A model generated the notes under the pieces. The model worked only from the letters and a program-made list of their open reading frames with translations. It searched no databases and was not told where the DNA came from. Positions 35,041 through 46,700 of a DNA stretch of 64,000 nucleotides are shown in pieces. This DNA comes from Bombyx mori (taxonomy: Eukaryota; Arthropoda; Insecta; Lepidoptera; Bombycidae). Position 1 is the first letter of the stretch; every line of letters starts with the position of its first letter. The stretch covers positions 7,938,501 through 8,002,500 of the forward strand of contig NC_085128.1 of assembly GCF_030269925.1 (NCBI RefSeq). Reading direction: 5' to 3'. Both the position numbers and the translations under genes were made by a program.

Positions 35041-35453
35041 CGTTTGGAGCCTCTGGGTATGCGGAGGGACTTCGGTTCCCTCTGTATTTTGTACCGCATG
35101 TTCCATGGGGAATGCTCTGAGCAATTGTTCGAGATGATACCAACGTCTCGTTTTTACCATCGCACCGCCCGCCACCGGAGTAGAGTTCATCCATACTACC
35201 TGGAGCCACTGCGGTCATCCACAGTGCGTTTCCAGAGATCTTTTTTGCCACATACCATCCGGCTATGGAATGAGCTCCCCTCCACGGTGTTTCCCGAGCG
35301 CTATGACATGTCCTTCTTCAAACGAGGCTTGTGGAGAGTATTAAGCGGTAGGCAGCGGCTTGGCTCTGCCCTTGGCATTGCTGAAGTCCATGGGCGACGG
35401 TAACCACTCACCATCAGGTGGGCCGTATGCTCGTCTGCCTACAAAGGCAATAC
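35041..35453 (+). mobile_element. LINE family A C-terminus and 3' end
   Basis: A 119-codon frame (35044-35403) encodes the LINE end without breaks: GSLCILYRMFHGECSEQLFE, WNELPSTVFPERYDMSFFKR, ending ALGIAEVHGRR. The shared 3' tail follows to about 35453. 5'-truncated; no long A run. Confidence 0.8.
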
Positions 35454-35621
35454 CTAAGGATAGAACAGGTACTACAAAAACCGAGACTTAGAACTTATGT
35501 ATTTGTTTCGATTAATGTATATTCTAATAGAACACTGTCAAGCTCAAAAAAATGTGTTAAGGGCAAAACTAGATGATGACAGATATTCAGTAAAACAAAT
35601 TTTAATGTGTTTCTACAATAT

Positions 35622-36524
35622 TTATTCAAGATCTACAGTAAAATTAGCTGGCTCTCCAACACCCATTGCACATGCTAACATACTATTAATGTGCCTACCT
35701 TCTTCTGTTTTAAAAACATAACCATTTGCTTTGTCAACAAGATTCTTCACACTGGCTAAACTTTTTTCGTTCATCATATTTACAAGTTGAAATGTTACTA
35801 GACTGTAATCTTCAATTATAGATATAAAGGCACTGTTGAGTTTTTTGTATTTATTAGTAAAATTATCACAATTTAAACAGTCTAATAGATAGTTTAGGTC
35901 TAAAACTTCTGTATAAAAATCTAAACTAAAATTTAACTTTTCATAATGTTTTTTTAATAAATCTGATTTAGTTAAGAGATTAATATGAGGCAATCCAATA
36001 TTTAACATTGCACTTAAAGATAACATAAGAGCTGCTATAAATTTACCAGCATCAGAGCAGTGATGGGAATCAATTAAATGCACTACACACAACAGCATAT
36101 TACTGACATTTGTTAATTTTGAAACAATGTTGGATAAACTTTTATGATGACAATAAAGTTCTACTTGACCTGGTAAGTCAAACAGAAAAGTAGTTCCATT
36201 ATCCCCATGTAGTTGATTTAAGAGCCAGTCAATGTTACTTTCCAGGTATTCCATGCAGTATAATAATGCACCATTTGGTCCAAGGTCAATCTGTTCCATT
36301 ACTTCTTCCAAAACAATTAACTCCCTTATGTCAATGTCAGGTTTGTAATTCATTGTATCATTTGCTGGATCCAGGTTAACAATTATCACTTGCCTACCTA
36401 ATGTTTTTAGCATGTCAGACATTTTTATACAATATGTGGTTTTCCCAGCTCCAGGAGGACCAAGGACTAATTGACCATAGAAGGTTTGTGTTGGTTTGAA
36501 TCTTTTATTTGTCATTGCTGACAT
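35622..36524 (-). CDS. GPN2: GPN-loop GTPase 2
   Basis: GPN2 is a cytoplasmic GTPase acting with GPN1 and GPN3 in RNA polymerase II assembly and nuclear import. The single-exon minus frame has G1 GPPGAGKTTYC, the family-defining GPN loop (DLGPNGALLYCMEYLE), G3 DLPGQVEL, and G4-like LLTKSD, in the usual order, and 297-300 residues against about 310 in human. Two starts are possible: the first ATG at 36524, or a second ATG at 36515 (MTNKRFKPTQTFYGQLVLGP) whose A-T-G-A overlaps the stop of the upstream PSMG3 gene. The second gives an N-terminus closer to the usual length. The stop codon overlaps an AATAAA signal, so the 3' UTR is very short. Confidence 0.93.
   Translation of the reverse strand: MSAMTNKRFKPTQTFYGQLVLGPPGAGKTTYCIKMSDMLKTLGRQVIIVNLDPANDTMNYKPDIDIRELIVLEEVMEQIDLGPNGALLYCMEYLESNIDWLLNQLHGDNGTTFLFDLPGQVELYCHHKSLSNIVSKLTNVSNMLLCVVHLIDSHHCSDAGKFIAALMLSLSAMLNIGLPHINLLTKSDLLKKHYEKLNFSLDFYTEVLDLNYLLDCLNCDNFTNKYKKLNSAFISIIEDYSLVTFQLVNMMNEKSLASVKNLVDKANGYVFKTEEGRHINSMLACAMGVGEPANFTVDLE
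36512..36524 (-). promoter_or_regulatory. PSMG3/GPN2 overlap with ATGA stop-start
   Basis: The minus-strand bases encode both the last codons of PSMG3 (C-Q-Q-stop) and the start of GPN2 (M-S-A-M). The TGA is embedded in ATGA, a configuration suited to termination-reinitiation. Confidence 0.75.
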
Positions 36525-36934
36525 TCTGTATCTTCTTTTTTGAAGTCCAAAATGATATCTCTACAAGCTTTCAGTGTTTCAATGTCATATGACCTTAAGT
36601 TGATGAAAATGCAAAGTGGTTTTGATAATATATCTACTGTTTCAGCTAAGAATCTTGCTGCTGCTTGATGCTCTTCCCCTGAATCACCAAAAACAACTTT
36701 TGTTGAATACACATCTTCAATGCCATGAGGACCGTTGATTCGATCTCTGACAACCATTAGCATACTTCCCATTTTTTGATACTGAGATACAACTAAAAAC
36801 ACTTTATCACTACATTCTGCTATCACTATATCAGTAGTGACATCATCTATTTCAGCACTCACTGATTTAAATAAATTATTTGGGGCTTCAGAATTTTGTA
36901 TTTTCAAATTTTTCATAATATCTGGGAGATCCAT
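36512..36934 (-). CDS. PSMG3: Proteasome assembly chaperone 3 homologue
   Basis: PSMG3 (PAC3) pairs with PSMG4 to guide assembly of the 20S alpha ring. The 140-residue single-exon product has the family pattern: TDIVIAECSDKVFLVVSQYQ, KMGSMLMV, YSTKVVFG, and a C-terminal helix DIETLKACRDIILDF resembling human SMEGLKALREVI. Conservation is moderate, as usual for this fast-evolving family. Its TGA stop at 36512-36514 overlaps the second ATG of GPN2 (36513-36515) as ATGA, in the same orientation. No acceptor was seen between the two genes, so one mRNA probably carries both. Confidence 0.8.
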   Translation of the reverse strand: MDLPDIMKNLKIQNSEAPNNLFKSVSAEIDDVTTDIVIAECSDKVFLVVSQYQKMGSMLMVVRDRINGPHGIEDVYSTKVVFGDSGEEHQAAARFLAETVDILSKPLCIFINLRSYDIETLKACRDIILDFKKEDTECQQ

Positions 36935-37019
36935 CCTGATAGCTTGTTATTCCAGTTTATCTAAAATTAAATCTTTATTGAACAACTATGACACTAATAT
37001 ACATCAAAACTGTTTTTAG

Positions 37020-38187
37020 ACACCTCATATTTTGAAGAAAACGTAAATTTTTAATAGTTAAATCATAGTAATTACTTACTATTTGTTTAAAAATATATTT
37101 ATAGTCTTTTTTTACACATTATGTTATGATCAGAAATAAAGTTTATTTTTAAAATTGAGGTACAATCCAGATTTCTTTGTGAAATATACTCAAAACAATG
37201 TTTATAGATTCATATAAGATTTAGTGTTTTTAAATATAACTCAGAGTATCATTCTTTCACAAATCAAACATACCATCAGGTGTTTTAATTACTGCAATGA
37301 TCTTTCTTTTAATTGCTATGGTGAATTCATACGATAAGTGTTTATTACATTGATGAGATCATTGTACTTTTATTCATGTCATTTAGTAAAATGTCCAGAA
37401 TAGAGTTCACTAGTTTTAAAAACTGAAACAGGGCTTGCATTCTATTAAAATGATAAGTGATCAAGTTTTTCTTAATCAGTAAGAATTGGTGGAGTTAATA
37501 CTACCCATTTAATTATTTTGGTGCCAAATACACAAAATTGTATAAAGTTCTTGTAGGTACTGATTGAAAACCATAATTCCGAACGTTATTTAAAAATTGT
37601 ACTTTATGTGGTTTTAATATTAGATATTATGTTGTGCCAATTTAACTTTTTTCATATCTACAGGTAATCCTTGAAATGAATAAAACTTGTATAATAATCT
37701 GCATTCACAGAAACATGTATAAAAGTTAAATGGAGGAATATCTCAAGGCAAAGCCACACACAAGAGTTTCGGAGTGAGACTAATACAGACAAAAGCCAGA
37801 AGCTTTGTAGAAGTCAGCTGAAACATGCTGGGCTTCTCATAATGTATTTCGGAAACAAAGATCACCTAATTAAAATATATCGGAATGCCACAACCTGCTT
37901 ATTCTCCATGGAGGAAGTGGAAACTATACATCTAAAAATCACATAGTTCACATACACCGTGACAATCGTAAGTATAATTTTACTTACCACAATCGTCAAA
38001 ATTCAGATTAGTTTAGTTCAAAACTGTTAATATGACTATATAATCCAGGAAGTAAAGTTTTTCTAAAAAATTAGGCGTAGTTCGGACTTTCTCAATAACT
38101 AATCAGATTGTTATTAATATGAATTATTATGTGTTTAATTTAAGAGATTGAGTAGTAGTAGTCATAGATTATACACCTAATATATTT
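37020..38187. other. AT-rich intergenic DNA
   Basis: No gene or known repeat recognised between PSMG3 and the large TIR element. Confidence 0.45.
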
Positions 38188-38269
38188 GAGTAGTAGTTTT
38201 ATTTTTCCAAATGGAGAGGCAAAGATAACACACCATACAGCCTAATCTTTTATATATATTTTTTTATGA

Positions 38270-41222
38270 AATATGATAGGTATTAATTATGAAATAAAAT
38301 GAAGCGGATTAATGTGAAACATGGCATGGTATGAAATGAAATGAATTGAAATGAGATGAGATGATATGGGATATTTTTATGAAAAATGTTAATATGGAGT
38401 GAAGTGAAATGAAGAATTTGAGACATTAATCAACTGGGATGAAATTAAATGAAATGAGATGAGATGATATGGGATGAAATATAATAAAAATATAATAAAA
38501 TGGTGGTCATTTATAATAACTGGCAAACTTCTTGAGCATTTGTCGACGTAGTGGGGGTAAGTTTGCGCATGGTACACTCACGTGCAAAAACATTACTTAC
38601 TCTGCGTCATAATGCTATTAAATTATTAAAATCAACATATGTATTTATTTATATATTTATTAGAACATCAACAAAACATATAGGTTAATAATTGTAATAA
38701 TTTAATCTTGGGGTAAAATAGATATTCCTTCTATTAAGTCAAAACTAGAGCTGTTGCCAGGTCTTGGTTCAGTTAAAGCGAAGCTGGTATTTGTAATTTT
38801 TTTTTCGTTATCATAATCTTGACCATCATCATCATCACTGTTTTCATCACCCGAGTCGCTATCATCGTGATGAGTCGACATAGGGCTCATCGGCGTAGTT
38901 TACAACTCGGTCGATTCGGTCTTCTTTTTTGTCTATAATTAATTATTTTTTGAAGATATTCGATTCGTAGTAATCGAATGTTACTTTTTTCATTTACCAG
39001 CTTCCGATTATTTTCTGTTCTTTTTTTCCATCTGAAGCCTAGCTCTTTCATAATTCGTCGTAAGCTTCATTCCGAGCCATTAAAATTTATATCTTCTTTA
39101 AATTCTTCGAAGCCTTTCTACGGTACGGAGTTTCGCTGCTTGTTATGTAGTTATTATGATTACATCTTTTTATTACAGATTGAACGAAACTATTCATTCC
39201 GGTAACTTTCTTCTTCCCTGATCTTTTCTTACCCGGAGTCCGAAACACTGCGAGCAAGCCAGAGCCTTTAGCTTCGTTAATAATGCACCTAACAGTACTC
39301 ACTGATGTTTTTGTTGCTTCCGAAGTCTGTTTTAATTTTTCCATATCATTCTTCCCCTGTTTTATAATGAAGCAATATACGTCGTACACAAATTTTCTAC
39401 CCTTTCTTTTAAGTACTACACCAGTTTGTCACGGCATAGTGTATGTTTTGTAAAAAATCAACAAACACTCAAGAAATAGCAATGGCAACAAAGTCCACAA
39501 GCAATTATAACAAATAACTTAACGATTAATAACGATAGACTTTCCACTGTACGCAAGCGTACTTTTGGGAGCAAGCGGAATGAGGGCGCGGTGCGGGACG
39601 CAAGGTTCGACTGATCTACCAATAACGCGCTCGATACGATTTCCCCTGCCGCCGCGCCTCACCCTCACCACCAAAGTGACCTAAAATTCGGTTCTGCGCA
39701 GTCAAGGTCATTTGCTCAAGAAGTTTGCCGATTACTATACTGAGATTTTTTCAGTGGACTTTTTGGAGGATCCCGAGAAGTTACGTCCAGCAGCTTTATT
39801 TCATTTTCCCACATTTGTGCACTTTCACAGATATTAAACAGTTAATAAACCACCATTATTACACATTTAAACTTGAAGAAACACTAAATAGACAAAATAA
39901 AACAAATCACACAACTTCACTCCTCGCGCTCCCGCCAAAAAGTCTCGTATTTGATTTTTTTAAGGGTTTTTATGACCTGGTAACTAAGACCTTTAAGTCA
40001 TTTCTGTATTTTAATTTATATTCATATTTTTATGAAAAATTATATTATGGAGTGAAATGAAATGAAGATGATTAATTTGAGACACTAATCAACTGGGATG
40101 AAATGAAATGAATTGAGATGGTATGGGATGAAATATAATCTCAGTAAAATGGTGGTTATTTACTAAGATTTTTTCAGTGGACTTTTTGGAGGATCCCGAG
40201 AAGTTACGTCCAGCAGCTTTATTTCATTTTCCCACATTTGTGCACTTTCACAGATATTAAACAGTTAATAAACCACCATTATTACACATTTAAACTTGAA
40301 GAAACACTAAATAGACAAAATAAAACAAATCACACAACTTCACTCCTCGCGCTCCCGCCAAAAGTCTCGAATTTGATTTTTTTAAGGGATTTTATGACCT
40401 GGTAACTAAGACCTTTAAGTCATTTCTGTATTTTAATTTATATTCATATTTTTATGAAAAATGATATTATGGAGTGAAATGAAATGAAGATGATTAATTT
40501 GAGACATTAATCAACTGGGATGAAATTAAATGAAATGAGATGAGATGATATGGGATGAAATATAATAAAAATATAATAAAATGGTGGTCATTTACTGAGA
40601 TTTTTTCAGTGGACTTTTTGGAGGATCCCGAGAAGTTACGTCCAGCAGCTTTATTTCATTTTCCCACATTTGTGCACTTTCACAGATATTAAACAGTTAA
40701 TAAACCACCATTATTACACATTTAAACTTGAAGAAACACTAAATAGACAAAATAAAACAAATCACACAACTTCACTCCTCGCGCTCCCGCCAAAAAGTCT
40801 CGAATTTGATTTTTTTAAGGGTTTTTATGACCTGGTAACTAAGACCTTTAAGTCATTTCTGTATTTTAATTTATATTCATATTTTTATGAAAAATGATAT
40901 TATGGAGTGAAATGAAATGAAGATGATTAATTTGAGACACTAATCAACTGGGATGAAATGAAATGAATTGAGATGATATGAGATGAAATATAATCTCAGT
41001 AAAATGGTGGTCATTTACTAAGATTTTTTCAGTGGACTTTTTGGAGGATCTCGAGAAGTTACGTCCAGCAGCTTTGTTTCTTTTTCCCACATTTGTGCAC
41101 TTTCACAGATATTAAACAGTTAATAAACCACCATTATTACACATTTAAGTCTGAAGAAACGCTAAATAGACAAAATAAAACAAATCACACAACTTCACTC
41201 CTCGCGTTCCCGCCAAAAAGTT
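38270..41222 (+). repeat. ~425-bp tandem repeat array
   Basis: Units start with TACTGAG/TACTAAG at about 39738, 40162, 40594 and 41017 (periods about 424, 432, 423); the last is truncated at about 41222. The tail half of a preceding unit is at 38300-38513, separated by an inserted transposon. Each unit has a GAAATGA-rich simple part and a unique part with GGAGGATCCCGAGAAGTTAC. Units are about 95% alike by eye, so the array is fairly young. Confidence 0.85.
38514..39737 (-). mobile_element. Tc1/mariner-like element inside the tandem array
   Basis: Inverted termini TAATAACTGGCAAACTTC (38514) and the complement of TAGTAATCGGCAAACTTC (39737), continuing to GAGCA. The dinucleotide TA is duplicated at 38512-38513 and 39738-39739. 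The uninterrupted site (CATTTACTGAG) is seen in sister repeat units near 40590, which confirms the insertion exactly. On the minus strand, a 100-codon frame (39087-39389) has a helix-turn-helix-like N-terminus (EATKTSVSTVRCIINEAKGS) then TPGKKRSGKKKVTGMNSF, as in Tc1/mariner-type transposases of Lepidoptera. An acidic frame is at 38702-38890. The DDE domain is missing, so the element is internally deleted. Confidence 0.75.
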
Positions 41223-41766
41223 GAAATCTTTGACCACAGATTAGTATAATAGTTATGCCTTTGACTTGAATGAGACTTGTATGTATTGTCTATGTCTTTG
41301 TCCTCACAATTGACTTTAAGGAATTGTCCCTATATTTCTAAGTCTACTACGCTATAACTGAAGCTATTTGAGAGAGCACGATAAATACAAACTTTTCCAA
41401 ATTATTTCGAAGGAAAATCTTTTCTCACTATATCCATAATGACCTTACAAAGACTACGTCTTACTAGCCTTTTGATAATTAGCGCTAATTGTACTTTAAC
41501 GATTAATTGGCACTGAAGTAAAGATATAGGTCTATGCTATTGCCAGCTGACTGACAAAACCGGCGCATGCGCAATGTAGGCGTGAGGTGATGGTTTGCTA
41601 CACTATTAGATATAAAATAATTAATAATTGGGAATTTAATTGTTTTTATTATGGAACAATCACCAATAGTCGCCGAAAAAACGATAATTGTTCAAAATTA
41701 ATTAATCTGAGTGATCAAGATAAAGATATCTAGTAAGAGGAGGCCAACTTAAGGGTGATGATTTGT

Positions 41767-42020
41767 TTAATTCTTCTTCTTCTTCTTAGTCGAATACTTC
41801 ATTGCTGAAGGTCGTGTCCTTGAAAGCCCTTCGTGGCTCTTTGTACCCTCAGCTTCCATTTGCTTCGGTTTTCGGCTTCTCTCAGGGCGTTGGTAACAGA
41901 GTCCAGTGAGCGCAGTTATCTGATCCGACCAACGGTTTGGTGGCCGGCCGGCGGGTCTTTTCCCTTCTACCTTGCCCACTACAATCAATCTTTCAAGGTT
42001 GTCTGGTGGCTGCCGAGCAA
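41767..42020 (-). mobile_element. LINE family C C-terminal fragment
   Basis: Minus-strand frame contains GKVEGKRPAGRPPNRWSDQI; in the next frame NALREAENRSKWRL and GHDLQQ continue the LINE C end seen at 30420-31195. A CTT microsatellite marks its 3' end near 41772. Confidence 0.7.
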
Positions 42021-43010
42021 TTAATTACAAATAAATAAAAGACGAACAAACTATTTTTACATTCGAACATTAACAAACAAACGACGAACAAATAATTTAA
42101 AATTAAAAAATCCGAAAATCAACAAAAAGGGGCCAAAATCAATGAGCCCGCCACTACATATTGAAATTGAAAATGAAAATGTTATTGTACCTTATTTAAT
42201 ATTTAGTAGACACGAGTTAAATGTGAAAATGTTCAAAATATGTTTAATGTTTGTTTTTTTGTTTAAATACACAAATGACGGTCAAAATAATCAAACATTA
42301 ATAGAGCATAAATATTAATAATTAATAATAATTTGATTAAGTATTGTAATTTTTATGCAAACTATACTATTGGCGCCATCTATTATTAGGCTGGATAATA
42401 ATAATGTTAGTTTTATTATATAAGTAAAAATAATTTATGTACACTATATGAATGTCAGTCATTTAAAAATTACTGAAATATTTATTATGAATATTAAGCT
42501 ACTTTTATGAATTGTTTCCTTTTGTTTGTGTAAAAGAAGTTGTAGTTGCTATAACCAACACAAAATGGCTAATTGTGTAAAAACTAAGATGTGGCTTTTT
42601 GTAATAAACAAGTAATGTTAACGTTTTATAGAATTGTATTGTATTTTCATTCTAATAGATCATATGTGTGAAAATCCAGGCGTAACGCCTACGTATACTT
42701 TTTTTTAATATGCACATAATTAACCATTTATGCTCGAAGAGTACTAGATTAAGTACCAGATTAAGAAATTAAAATATTTTACATATTTTCACATGTGCAA
42801 ATGGCATCTCTTTTTTCTTGACTGATTTAAGGAAGTTGAGATCGAGGCCCAGCTGGTGTTAACTAGTTACTAGTGCCTATAAATATCAGTAAGATAGAGC
42901 ATTGTTTATATGTTTAAGGTAGTTTTTAAAAAAAATCCCCAAACACTAGAACCCAGACCATTAAATCATTTAAAAAAAACTGTTTAAAACAATAAATGAC
43001 AATTCATTTT
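42020..43010. other. Core of the TIR element, no gene recognised
   Basis: AT-rich with a decayed SINE scrap near 42835-42885. No coding frame supported. Confidence 0.4.
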
Positions 43011-43723
43011 GGACTTTTTGGGTTGTTAGCGGGAACCCGTTGACCGAAGTTGTGTGAATTGTTTTATTTTGTCTGTTTAGTGTTTCTTCAGATTTAAATG
43101 TCTAATAACGGTGGTTTATTAACTATTTAATATCCGTGAAAGTGCATAAATGTGGGAAAATAAAAAAAGCCGCTGGAGGTAGCTTCTCGAGATCCTCCGA
43201 AAAGTCTACTGAAAAAAATCTAAGTAAATAACCACCTTTTTACTAAGATCATATTTTATCCTATATCATCTCATCTCAATTCATTTAATTTTATCTCAGT
43301 TAATTAATGTCTCAAATTAAACATCTTTCTTTCATTTCACTCCTTAATATTGTTTTCCATAAAAAGAATATTAAAGATTAGGCTGCATGGTATGATATTT
43401 TTGCCTTTCTAGTTGGAAAAATAGAACTACTACTACCTACCTATCTACTCTTTTCAGATGTCGTTTTTATTACTTGTCAGAATGTCAAAATCTATTTAAT
43501 ATTGAGCCGATCGAGCATTTGAGCTGGGCGTTGCAAATATAAAGATTTCGAAAAATAATTTATAATGATTGATATAATACAAATCTGTCTTTATGTATGA
43601 AATTTACTTCTTCTCACTAAAAGACCTAACTGATAAAATGCTTTAAATAGCAGTACAATTTTAACAGCTTGGCACGAACAGTAACTCGCTCATTTGAACA
43701 ACATTATATTGAAGAAACAAGTT

Positions 43724-46700
43724 ATGCCGGAACAAAGCAATGATTATCGCGTCGTAGTTTTTGGTGCGGGAGGTGTTGGTAAAAGTTCTCTAGTTCTCCG
43801 TTTCGTTAAAGGAACATTTAGAGAGTCTTACATACCAACAATAGAAGACACATATAGACAGGTAAATTAACTACTTGCACAAGACTACTTGCTTTTTTAA
43901 ATTTTGTAAAATATACTGTTTCTTTAACCCACTACATAAGTGCAAACATCTAAAATGTACTCAATCAATTCCCTGTGTTGCAGTGCAAGGAATGTTAATA
44001 AATAAAAAGGCACAATTTTAGCAGTATATTTATTATTGGATATAATTAGATCGTCGCCTTGTTTATTCATTGTATGATTTTGGCCCAAATGAACCTAAAA
44101 TACGATCACAAGGGTGTATCAAAACTAATGCGTTGTAAATATAAAGGGAAAATGTTTGCAGTAGATATATCTCTCAGTAAACTGATAGGCTGAATGTTTA
44201 CTGAATCTTAAACATGTGAAATAATACACAGGATTTCTGGATATTTTTTATTGTGATTCAGATTTTAGCTGGATTTATTTTATTCAGTGAAAGATACAAA
44301 ACAGGTAGAGTGGTATCTACTTTATCCATCTTCCATGATCCAAACTATATTGCATTCATATAATAATTAGATTAAAAGTTCAGGACATACCCTACAAAGT
44401 ACATAATGTTTCTTAATGTACTACTAATGGTAAATAATTATTATATTATATAAATTAAATGTATATGGCATGCTTTGTTTTTGAAGACCAAATTTTATTG
44501 TATGATCTGATTGAATAGTTTCACATGTAGCCACAGGCAACAGATAATATGTTGCTAGTTGTACAATATTGTAAATCACAAACTGGCCACAAAAATCCCC
44601 AATTTAATACACAAGCATTAAGCTTAAAAAAAACTGGATACTAAATTTAATTTATTTTTAACCTTTGAAATACTCACTATATCTCACTATCAAATGAAGT
44701 CAGCCATTGTACTGAAAATAACTGAACTAAACTAAACAGTCATTATCTTCATTAGTATTATGTACCACAGATGGTGTAAAAACTCAGCTGGAAAGTTTAA
44801 AAGTAAAGTATAGTTTTGGGAAAATTTGAGATATAAACTAGAATTAGGGCAATGAAATGTTACTTAAATATTTGAATAAATTAACAGTATTCCAAATCCA
44901 TTACCTAGCTTTTCGGAAGTATGCCAATACAGAAAGTAATGTAATTTATCCCATGTAAGTTTTACTTCTTGAAATGCAAGGATATAAAAAAACACTACCA
45001 AAGACGCATGTAACATTTGCACTGCATCAACAATTCAAAGTTATAGAGTATAAACTTTGATAGTTTTTCATTGGGCAAGTCACTATGTGCGAGTCAATTG
45101 CACCCGATTGTCTACACATAATGTGTGAAAAAATTTAGGCATATTAGTTGCATAAATGTGTTTTTATAGTGAATAAAAATAAACCGAAATTCTTTTCAGG
45201 TGATAAGCAGTAACAAAACAATATGCACATTACAAATTACTGATACTACTGGTTCACATCAGTTTCCGGCTATGCAAAGACTGTCTATAAGCAAGGTATG
45301 TAGAAGTAAATATCAAAAATAATTTCATTTGTAGATTGTTCAAATCCTAATCAGGATATAAGGTATCACACATATTTTATTTAAATTTCGTATTGATCAG
45401 AAAGGCATGGATTAATTTATAATTAATAAAATATTCACCATGCTTTTTGTGTGTGGCATGTGTTAAATAGTGTCTTGAAGAGAGGTCTGGAAATGATTGC
45501 GCTCTATGCTGGAATAGGCTGCACAAATGAATACTTTTTCAATGTTCTTTTAAGGTGTATCTCTATCTCTATATAATATAAAAAGGTTGATTTGTTCCAT
45601 TAAAAACTTGGGGGTAGATACAATAGGAAAACAGAGTGGTATTTACATAATTATTATTCCATACCAGTGGTTTAGTTATACCATCTGACACCTATGCTAA
45701 ATTAATTGGATGGGGTCCTATTCAAAATTGTCACATTATAATTAATTTTAATAAATCACTGAAGCATGTAGTGAACGCACAGTATTAGTAATATTGGATG
45801 CATTTTAGTTGAATATCTAATAAAAATAAAATTTAGGTCAGTGTATTTGGTATTGTATTGTTTTATGTTACTTGGCGCTGGCACACCGCCGGGCTGGAGC
45901 CCCTGTAACTTATCTGCCCTGCCAATCTGTAGTTAGGCCACTATTCTGTTACTTACGCTTATGCACCACCCAAGATTTGATATACCGTATGCTCTGTTTT
46001 TATTTCCGGCCGTTGGGGCCAGAATGTTCTTGAGTGGCGATCGCGTACCGGAAGACGTGCCATGAAGATCGGAAGCATGGGTAGGTCTCCCACAAGATGG
46101 ACTGACGACCTATTGAGGTTCGCGTTGATCCATTGGATGCACGCAGCGCAGGACCGATCTTTGTGGCGACGCTTGAGGGAGGCCTATGTCCAGCAGTGGC
46201 CGTCTGTGGACTGATAGAAAAAAAATGCTCTGGTACTGGTAATTGAGCCAATTTATATAGGTATTGTCTGGGTTGGGGTTCTACTACGCGATGTTATTTC
46301 TTTGTGGTGGATGTCGTTCGTAATCACTTGTCAGGTACATATTTCGAATACCTTATGACACGATGGCATCGAATATGAGCAGACGATGCGGACCGTCGCG
46401 TTACCAAATTCAATGCCGAAGTCCTACGTATCTATATATTAGTGATATCTATAGACTTCGGTAACTACTCGATATCATATCACAGCATGACGAAACACCG
46501 CTATCCACTTCCTTCTTTTTTGAATTAGCAGTCACATTCATTGACTCATTCGCTCATTGATATGAGCGATACCAAACCGCTGCCCACTATACGTTAGTAA
46601 CCAATAGCATTCCAGCCATGGTTAGACTCAACAGCTTATTCTTACTATAACATTAAAACATGAACTTGAAGACAATAGAAAACTGCTTTGTTTGGTAACA

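Larger units (their letters stand above)
38188..43435. mobile_element. 5.2-kb TIR element with internal tandem array
   Basis: Inverted termini of about 64 bp lie at 38188-38251 and 43372-43435: GAGTAGTAGTTTTATTTTTC, then a GGCAAAGATA-like block and CATACAGCCTAATCTTT, with about 85% identity. Inside the right terminus, 43030-43330 is an inverted, diverged copy of the tandem unit found at 39738-41222, so the terminal repeats are effectively several hundred bases. No transposase attributable to this outer element was found. A LINE C fragment and a SINE scrap sit in the core. Superfamily unknown; target duplication not evident. Confidence 0.6.

Noticed and set aside
39725..40897. Repeated small frames containing CTFTDIKQLINHHYY
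   Set aside because: They recur because the 425-bp DNA unit recurs; no start context and the frame breaks between units.
38270..41222. Regular repeats considered as a CRISPR-like array
   Set aside because: The repeats are contiguous 425-bp tandem units without unique spacers, in eukaryotic DNA.
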